64,000 bases of DNA, from NCBI GenBank assembly GCA_900540865.1, contig UQHH01000009.1, forward strand, positions 1-64,000, given 5' to 3'. This document shows, piece after piece, positions 59,555 through 64,000 of the stretch (position 1 is the first letter of the stretch; each line of letters opens with the position of its first letter). The stretch is from an uncultured Oscillospiraceae bacterium. Its GTDB lineage: Bacteria; Bacillota; Clostridia; Oscillospirales; Acutalibacteraceae. The notes beneath the pieces were generated by a model. It saw nothing but the letters and a program-made list of their open reading frames with translations, did not search any database and was not told the origin of the DNA. The position numbers and the translations under genes are program-made.

Positions 59555-60421
59555 TCAACCGCCTGCCATCATTTTTTCCAGCACATTCCCGATGTCCGCG
59601 TTCAGGCAAAGGGAGCGGCCCGCGATTTCATCCGGGCAATAAGCCTCGCCAAAATTCACGCAGGCATAAAACGACTTCTCATTTTGCGCGGTCATCCGCC
59701 AAAACGGATATTTGATGATAACCGGCGTATTTCCGCCGACGCCCAGCTCTAAAAATAGAATACGCTGCCCTTCGTGCCCGCGGAGAAACGCTTCATAGCG
59801 GGCGTTTGCCTCGTGCCAGCCCTTGCCCTCTACAAAAGAATAATCACAGCGCAGGTTCATTGTCATACGCGCGCCGCATACAGGGCAGTATGGGACAAGC
59901 TCTGCCGGCACGCGCATATCCTTCTGCCCTGCTATCATTTGTCGGACAGCCGCTTCGTTATCATACGTCTTGTCATGGCACGGCCTGCCGCATTGCCAAA
60001 GCCCGTAATCGCCCTGTGTATAAAACAGGCGCTGTTTATCGAACCCGGCGAGCTGGAACTGGTGGTCAACATTTGTGGTGACGACAAAGTAATCCTTTTT
60101 ATGAAGCATGGAAAGCAGGTCGCGGTAAGCTTTTCCGGCGGGTACGTCGTAGCGGTTCCAGTAAATATGGCGGCTCCAATACGCCCAGTATTCCTCCGGG
60201 GTACTGTATGGATAAAATCCGGCGGTATACATATCCTTAAAATGATATTTTTCGATAAAATCCGCAAAATGCCGTTGAAACCGTTCCCCGGCATAAGAAA
60301 AACCGGCGGAGACGGATAAACCCGCCCCGGCCCCGACAACGACAGCGCGAGCCTCATCGATTTTAGCTTTCAGGCGCAAGCAGTCTTCGGTAGACGGCGT
60401 AATCTTCGTCCTTGAACACAT
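59555..60421 (-). CDS. SIR2-family protein, class M (SirTM) type
   Basis: A 288-residue sirtuin-fold protein. The NAD-binding motif is GAGAGLS (about 30-36), followed by TTNVDHQFQLAGF; the position of the deacylase catalytic His is a Gln (YTQGDYGLWQC). Zinc site: CPVCG later paired with another Cys pair (CGRPC upstream). This pattern, and the adjacent macrodomain gene, match class M sirtuins, reported to ADP-ribosylate lipoylated GcvH-L. The start has GAGGTGAT at 7 nt and overlaps the macrodomain gene by 59 nt. Confidence 0.85.
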   Translation of the reverse strand: MCSRTKITPSTEDCLRLKAKIDEARAVVVGAGAGLSVSAGFSYAGERFQRHFADFIEKYHFKDMYTAGFYPYSTPEEYWAYWSRHIYWNRYDVPAGKAYRDLLSMLHKKDYFVVTTNVDHQFQLAGFDKQRLFYTQGDYGLWQCGRPCHDKTYDNEAAVRQMIAGQKDMRVPAELVPYCPVCGARMTMNLRCDYSFVEGKGWHEANARYEAFLRGHEGQRILFLELGVGGNTPVIIKYPFWRMTAQNEKSFYACVNFGEAYCPDEIAGRSLCLNADIGNVLEKMMAGG

Positions 60422-61145
60422 TGAATATCACCTCGATTTCCGCCTGTGCCCGGCTTAAATAGCCGGCAACTGTTTTGACCGCGATTTCCGCCGCCAGCGT
60501 GTTTGGAAAATAGAACTCACCGGTTGAGATACAGCAAAACGCAACAGATTTGATATGGTTTTGTTTCGCAAGCTCCAGACAGGAGCGGTAGCAGGACGCA
60601 AGCAGCCGGCAGTCCCCGTCATCCGGTTCGCCGGAAATAACCGGGCCTACCGTATGCAGAACATAATCACAGGGAAGGTTGAAGGCGGGCGTCAAAGCCG
60701 CCTGCCCGGTGGGCATACCGTTTTTTCGATTGCGCATAAGCTGTGCGCAAAATAGCCTGAGCTGTATGCCGGCATAGGTGTGGATGGCGTTGTCGATACA
60801 GCGGTGGCACGGAACAAAGCAGCCGAGCATCGCGCTGTTTGCCGCGTTGACGATTGCGCCGGCCTCAAGCGTCGTAATATCACCCTGCCAGAGATAAACG
60901 CGCTCCCTGACAGGGGTTAGCTCCTTGAGGCTTGTTACCTTCTTTTCTGAAAGCGCTTCCCTGAGGTAATCGTCCTGCACCCGCAGCAGGCGTTCTCCTG
61001 CCGGAACAGGCGGACGAAGGTTCATCAGGGACCGGAGCAAACGCTTTTTTTCTTGTGCCGTTTCGGGGATTTCAATGCCCTGATAACGCGGCTGTTCCCT
61101 GATAAGCTCCTGTATCAGGTAATCCAAACGCTCCTGCTGTGTCAT
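60363..61145 (-). CDS. Zinc-type macrodomain protein (protein ADP-ribose hydrolase)
   Basis: A 260-residue macrodomain. The N-terminal helical part (about 1-75) is followed by the ADP-ribose-binding macrodomain: LWQGDITTLEAGAIVNAANSAMLGC, then VPCHRCIDNAIHTYAG (zinc ligands of the Zn-macro class, from memory), GQAALTPAFNLPCDYVLHTVGP, SVAFCCISTGEFYFPNTLAA. It removes ADP-ribose from protein in characterised relatives. Upstream partner of the SirTM gene. Confidence 0.9.
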   Translation of the reverse strand: MTQQERLDYLIQELIREQPRYQGIEIPETAQEKKRLLRSLMNLRPPVPAGERLLRVQDDYLREALSEKKVTSLKELTPVRERVYLWQGDITTLEAGAIVNAANSAMLGCFVPCHRCIDNAIHTYAGIQLRLFCAQLMRNRKNGMPTGQAALTPAFNLPCDYVLHTVGPVISGEPDDGDCRLLASCYRSCLELAKQNHIKSVAFCCISTGEFYFPNTLAAEIAVKTVAGYLSRAQAEIEVIFNVFKDEDYAVYRRLLAPES

Positions 61146-61222
61146 ATTGCCTTCCCCGCTTTCATTCAGTCAAAAATGGTAAGCGGCGGGACCGCTGCAC
61201 AGTCCCGCCCAGTATATGAGAA

Positions 61223-62020
61223 TCAGTCAAAGAAAAAACCGGCCGTCATATCGAGGTAATTATCTCCGCCGTAATTGGGATATTCCTTCTTTACCGCCGT
61301 TTTAAACTCCTCCGCGCTGCCGCTGGCCGCGCCAATTTCCTTCACCCTTTTGAGATACGCAAGCTTGGCTTCAACATCCTTTAAATCCTCCGGCGTGTAA
61401 TGGGAGGTCAAAACCAGCATATAACCCTTTTCCAGATAACCCTCCAGCTGTTTTTCCATGGCCTCGGCGTGCTGTACGCCCGCTACGATAGAATGGCAGT
61501 CGTGTCCCAGCATATGGGTATAGACGGTGTTTATCTCCGGAATTTCAACATCGAACGCGTCTGGTGTGAGCGTTATATTGAATTCGATACCGCCGATTGT
61601 GATGGGCCCTTCTTTCAAATAATCGGTGACAGTATGGACGGCGCCGTCAAATATTGCTCCAAACGTTCCCGTGAAGCTTCCAATCAAAGCGTTCCCGCCG
61701 CCTGTGTGCGCATATTCATCCGCGTTTTTGGTGGCATATTTGCGCACGCCCGGCAAAAACGACGCGCCCGCCATATGATAGGCCAGCAGCATGCCCGAAA
61801 CGTTCAGCCTGTTTTTCGCAAGATATGCTTCCAGCTCCCTGTTATTGTCGAAAAAGCATGGCGATTCAATCAGGACGGCGTTTCCGTTTTTTTCGATAAT
61901 GAACACCTCGTCGTCAATGAAGTCGTTCGTCTTATAAGCGTGGAGCTTAACGGCGCCGAAATTGTAGACGTTCATTTCGCCCTTTGTGAGTGTAATTTTT
62001 TCATATGTGTTTTTGTTCAT
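61223..62020 (-). CDS. Metallo-beta-lactamase-fold-like protein lacking the HxHxDH motif
   Basis: A 265-residue protein resembling MBL-fold hydrolases in order (FIIEKNGNAVLIESPCFFDN for the first strands, LTSHYTPEDLKDVE near the end) but with LLAYHMAGASFLPGVRKY where HxHxDH should be, so the metal site is incomplete. GHDCHS and TSHYTPE keep single His. It may be a non-metal or altered enzyme. Divergent from an HxlR regulator gene. Shine-Dalgarno GGGAGG. Confidence 0.65.
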   Translation of the reverse strand: MNKNTYEKITLTKGEMNVYNFGAVKLHAYKTNDFIDDEVFIIEKNGNAVLIESPCFFDNNRELEAYLAKNRLNVSGMLLAYHMAGASFLPGVRKYATKNADEYAHTGGGNALIGSFTGTFGAIFDGAVHTVTDYLKEGPITIGGIEFNITLTPDAFDVEIPEINTVYTHMLGHDCHSIVAGVQHAEAMEKQLEGYLEKGYMLVLTSHYTPEDLKDVEAKLAYLKRVKEIGAASGSAEEFKTAVKKEYPNYGGDNYLDMTAGFFFD

Positions 62021-62040
62021 TGCAGTTTCCTCCCGGAATA

Positions 62041-62078
62041 ATATTCAGGGGCCGTTGACTTTATTGTCCCCTGAATAT
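62041..62078. repeat. Perfect 11-bp inverted repeat near the MBL gene start
   Basis: Arms ATATTCAGGGG (62041-62051) and CCCCTGAATAT (62068-62078) with a 16-nt spacer. The distal arm abuts the -10 of the MBL promoter, so it may be an operator or a 5'-transcript stem. Confidence 0.7.
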
Positions 62079-62107
62079 ACAATAAAGCTGTAGAGACAGT
62101 TTGTAAA
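62079..62107 (-). promoter_or_regulatory. Promoter for the MBL-fold gene
   Basis: TTTACA (62102-62107), 17-bp spacer, TATTGT (62079-62084) on the minus strand. Confidence 0.55.
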
Positions 62108-62119
62108 GTAAGCACTTTT

Positions 62120-62148
62120 TTGTTTGGTAGTTACCACATAGATACGAT
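62120..62148 (+). promoter_or_regulatory. Promoter for the HxlR gene with internal operator
   Basis: TTGTTT (62120-62125), 17-bp spacer, TACGAT (62143-62148). The repeat TGGTA-GT-TACCA (62125-62136) sits in the spacer, a natural site for autorepression by the HxlR protein. Confidence 0.5.
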
Positions 62149-62243
62149 TGGACGGTTACTGATAAGAAACCATTGCAAAGCTATGCGCTTTCTTAAAGAA
62201 TACGACTGTCAATTTCAATTTTCAAGAGATTTGAGGGATTTTT

Positions 62244-62567
62244 ATGGAACGTCCTGTATTGCCCGCGTGCCCTGTGGAGATGACGCTTTCCCTGATAGGC
62301 GATAAATGGAAGGTTTTAATCCTGCGCGACCTGCTGCCGGGTACCAAACGGTTTGGCGAGCTGAAAAAATCGATTGGCAGCGTCAGCCAGAAGGTATTGA
62401 CCGCACAGCTGCGTGATATGGAGGAAAAGGGGCTTGTCTCCAGGAAGGTATACGCTGAGGTTCCGCCGCGGGTGGAATACACGCTGACCGACACAGGGTA
62501 CAGCTTAAAGCCTATACTGGACGCCATGGCAAGATGGGGCGAGGAATATAAAGAAAAAAACGTTTGA
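62244..62567 (+). CDS. HxlR-family transcriptional regulator
   Basis: A 107-residue winged-helix regulator: CPVEMTLSLIGDKWKVLILRDLL, GELKKSIGSVSQKVLTAQLRDMEEKGLVSRKVY (in two blocks) and PPRVEYTLTDTGYSLKPIL. The N-terminal Cys (PACPVE) is the residue used as a redox or electrophile sensor in characterised relatives such as HypR and YodB. It is likely to control the divergent MBL-fold gene. Confidence 0.9.
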   Translation: MERPVLPACPVEMTLSLIGDKWKVLILRDLLPGTKRFGELKKSIGSVSQKVLTAQLRDMEEKGLVSRKVYAEVPPRVEYTLTDTGYSLKPILDAMARWGEEYKEKNV

Positions 62568-62572
62568 AGATA

Positions 62573-62617
62573 AAACAAACCGGGGACGGCTGTGCTGCCG
62601 TCCCCGGTTTGTTTTTT
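62573..62617. terminator. Bidirectional terminator, HxlR/ABC permease
   Basis: Perfect 18-bp stem (62573-62590 with 62597-62614) and a 6-nt loop, followed by a T-run. Strong for both convergent genes. Confidence 0.92.
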
Positions 62618-62640
62618 AAGGTTTTCTTCGTCCCGGCGCG

Positions 62641-64000
62641 TTATTCCGTGACCAACGCGTAAGCTGAAATTTTGCGGATGCGCCAGGTGGTAAGCATGGA
62701 AAGAAGGTAGGAAAAAACAACGACGCCAACGCCGAAGCAGGCTACCCAAAGCGGGTCGACGATAAAACCGGCCTTCATTACGCCCGCGCCCTTCATAGCG
62801 ACCGACATCAATGGATTCGTGCAAAACGCGCCTAAAAGGCTGCCGGCTGCCGAGCCGAAAACGACGGGTATCATAAAGGTCAGGGAAAGCTGGTTCATCA
62901 GCTGAAAGGTCGTAAAGCCAATGGCCTTCTGGATACCAAGCTCCCGTTTACGGCGAATGACGGAGGAGCTTATCATAAAGTAAAGCACCAGCGCAACGAC
63001 CATCAGCGTAATCACCAGCATGGCCATCCCCATTGCGGCGACGATGTTCTGGTAGGAGGACATACCCTCCGCCATCAGCTTGTCGAAGTCGGAAAGGCTG
63101 AGTACCGTTTCTTTATCGAATTTGTCCTCCAGCTTTTCGATAAACGCGGCGGTTTCAGTTCCCTCATTGAGATAAATGTACAAAGCCTGTGGCTTAAAAT
63201 CAGGGTTGAGCCGCTTGAAATCACCGGCCAGAATACAGGTGTTCGCACCGCCCATGCTGGAGCCGTTGGTGAGCCCCGTTACGGTAAAGGTTTCCGACTT
63301 ATCGCCAAAGCCTGCCTTTACTGTATCTCCCACCGTCTTCTCGAGCCGTTCGGACAGGATTCCCGCAAGCGCGATTTCATTCTTTTTTTCCGGATAGCGG
63401 CCTTCATAGACAAGGCGTGTTTCTTTCTCGTCATAGTCCTGCATGACATAAGCGGACACGTCAGTGTCATCAAGCTTGATTTTCACTTCGTCCAGATAGA
63501 CGGTCTTGCGCACCTGCTCCATTGCTTCAATCGCTTTTATGGTTTCGGATTGGTTTTTTTCCGGGTTGAGCGTGGCGATTACATTCGTAATTTCCATGCC
63601 TGGAACCTCGGCAAAGGCTTTAGTATCGACCGTTGTGTTGTAATACATGATGACGCCGAACGCCCCGGCAAATGAAACGGCTGCCAGAATCACCAAAATC
63701 ATAATATTCTGCCTGATGTTCTGCAGAACCGATTTGATTCCCAACGTGAGCGGCAGAGGTCCTGACGCTCTGTCGAGCGGCAAGCGGTTGTGCTTGAATT
63801 TACGGGCCGAGCTCTCCCCACGCAGGGCGCTGATGGGATTGAGCTTTTTCACCCGCCGCGTGGCAAGCAGCACGACCAGCAGTATAATTAGCAAAATGAC
63901 GATAAGCGCCGCAAAGCTGATAACGGGGTCGAAGCCCTGCTCCCACATAAGGCCGGACTGCTGTTCAAATACTGTGGCTACAGCGGGCAGCAGCGGATAG
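62641..64000 (-). CDS. ABC transporter permease, MacB/FtsX type (5' part outside window)
   Basis: At least 453 residues are visible; the frame stays open to the window edge, so the N-terminal part is missing here. Visible: FIG1-like permease layout with a membrane helix (about residue 31-50 of the visible part), LNPISALRG following it, a large extracytoplasmic MacB-periplasmic-core domain, and three C-terminal helices with VVALVLYFMISSSVIRRKRELGIQKAIGFT, the FtsX signature. No ATPase gene is in the window. Substrate unknown: lipids, peptides or antibiotics are typical for the family. Confidence 0.88.
   Translation of the reverse strand, partial: YPLLPAVATVFEQQSGLMWEQGFDPVISFAALIVILLIILLVVLLATRRVKKLNPISALRGESSARKFKHNRLPLDRASGPLPLTLGIKSVLQNIRQNIMILVILAAVSFAGAFGVIMYYNTTVDTKAFAEVPGMEITNVIATLNPEKNQSETIKAIEAMEQVRKTVYLDEVKIKLDDTDVSAYVMQDYDEKETRLVYEGRYPEKKNEIALAGILSERLEKTVGDTVKAGFGDKSETFTVTGLTNGSSMGGANTCILAGDFKRLNPDFKPQALYIYLNEGTETAAFIEKLEDKFDKETVLSLSDFDKLMAEGMSSYQNIVAAMGMAMLVITLMVVALVLYFMISSSVIRRKRELGIQKAIGFTTFQLMNQLSLTFMIPVVFGSAAGSLLGAFCTNPLMSVAMKGAGVMKAGFIVDPLWVACFGVGVVVFSYLLSMLTTWRIRKISAYALVTE

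Overview
The window looks like the chromosome of an anaerobic, endospore-forming Firmicute of the class Clostridia, probably in the Ruminococcaceae/Oscillospiraceae neighbourhood. This is inference from gene content: a complete spoIIIAA-AH operon, a gerA-type germinant receptor operon, spoVM, an IspH-ribosomal protein S1 fusion, the hprK-murB-rapZ-whiA cluster, a Na+-pumping decarboxylase beta/gamma pair and a dockerin-bearing secreted protein. Almost all genes are on the minus strand. I found no rRNA, tRNA, CRISPR array, insertion sequence or prophage. Bases 1-49 are not genomic: they are an Illumina Nextera i5 adapter left on a contig end, so the window starts at a contig edge and dprA is cut there. 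The right end is an ordinary window cut through an ABC permease gene.

Layout. 50-3510: dprA and a TrmH-family methyltransferase, then infC-rpmI-rplT, with two upstream promoters, an attenuated leader and an AUC start codon on infC. 3514-8525: spoIIIAA-AH. 8526-8868: a 35-codon plus-strand ORF with its own terminator. 8869-14023: ligA, a GT2 glycosyltransferase, an HD-domain protein, a GyrI-like protein and a UPF0340 protein. 14046-17221: ispH-S1 fusion and pfkA. 17290-25382: dnaE, whiA, rapZ, murB, a PHP phosphoesterase and hprK. 25467-29131: germinant receptor genes C, B, A (transcribed A to C), divergent from a DUF421/DUF4363 pair. 30371-34626: znuCB-like ABC transporter and secDF. 34694-37682: class Ic aspartate aminotransferase and a Wzz/tyrosine-kinase pair. 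37904-41663: OadB/OadG, spoVM with a small membrane protein gene, and the dockerin protein. 41950-45071: methyltransferase, nrdR, a sugar isomerase-like protein and two zinc-ribbon/TM2 paralogues.

45191-52618 is the most interesting region: a translationally coupled cluster that reads as a lipid-linked amino-sugar pathway resembling the Gram-negative Arn system. It holds wecE (dTDP-4-amino-4,6-dideoxy sugar synthesis), an ArnC-like polyprenyl-phosphate glycosyltransferase, an ATP-grasp ligase, a short-chain epimerase/dehydratase, a hexapeptide acyltransferase, two SMR-fold (ArnE/ArnF-like) membrane proteins, and rfbA and rfbB. Six consecutive junctions overlap or nearly touch, downstream of one consensus promoter. 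The acceptor and the final transferase are not visible.

52641-64000: an uncharacterised esterase/condensation-fold acyltransferase/zinc-ribbon membrane protein operon; a DUF2974 lipase-like protein; DUF3783-yaaA behind a promoter covered by a perfect 9-bp inverted repeat; a YitT family protein; a class M sirtuin paired with a zinc-type macrodomain (reversible protein ADP-ribosylation); a degenerate metallo-beta-lactamase-fold protein divergent from an HxlR regulator; and a partial MacB/FtsX-type permease. Start codons were chosen by Shine-Dalgarno spacing and family alignment from memory. All family assignments are by reading motifs, with no database search.
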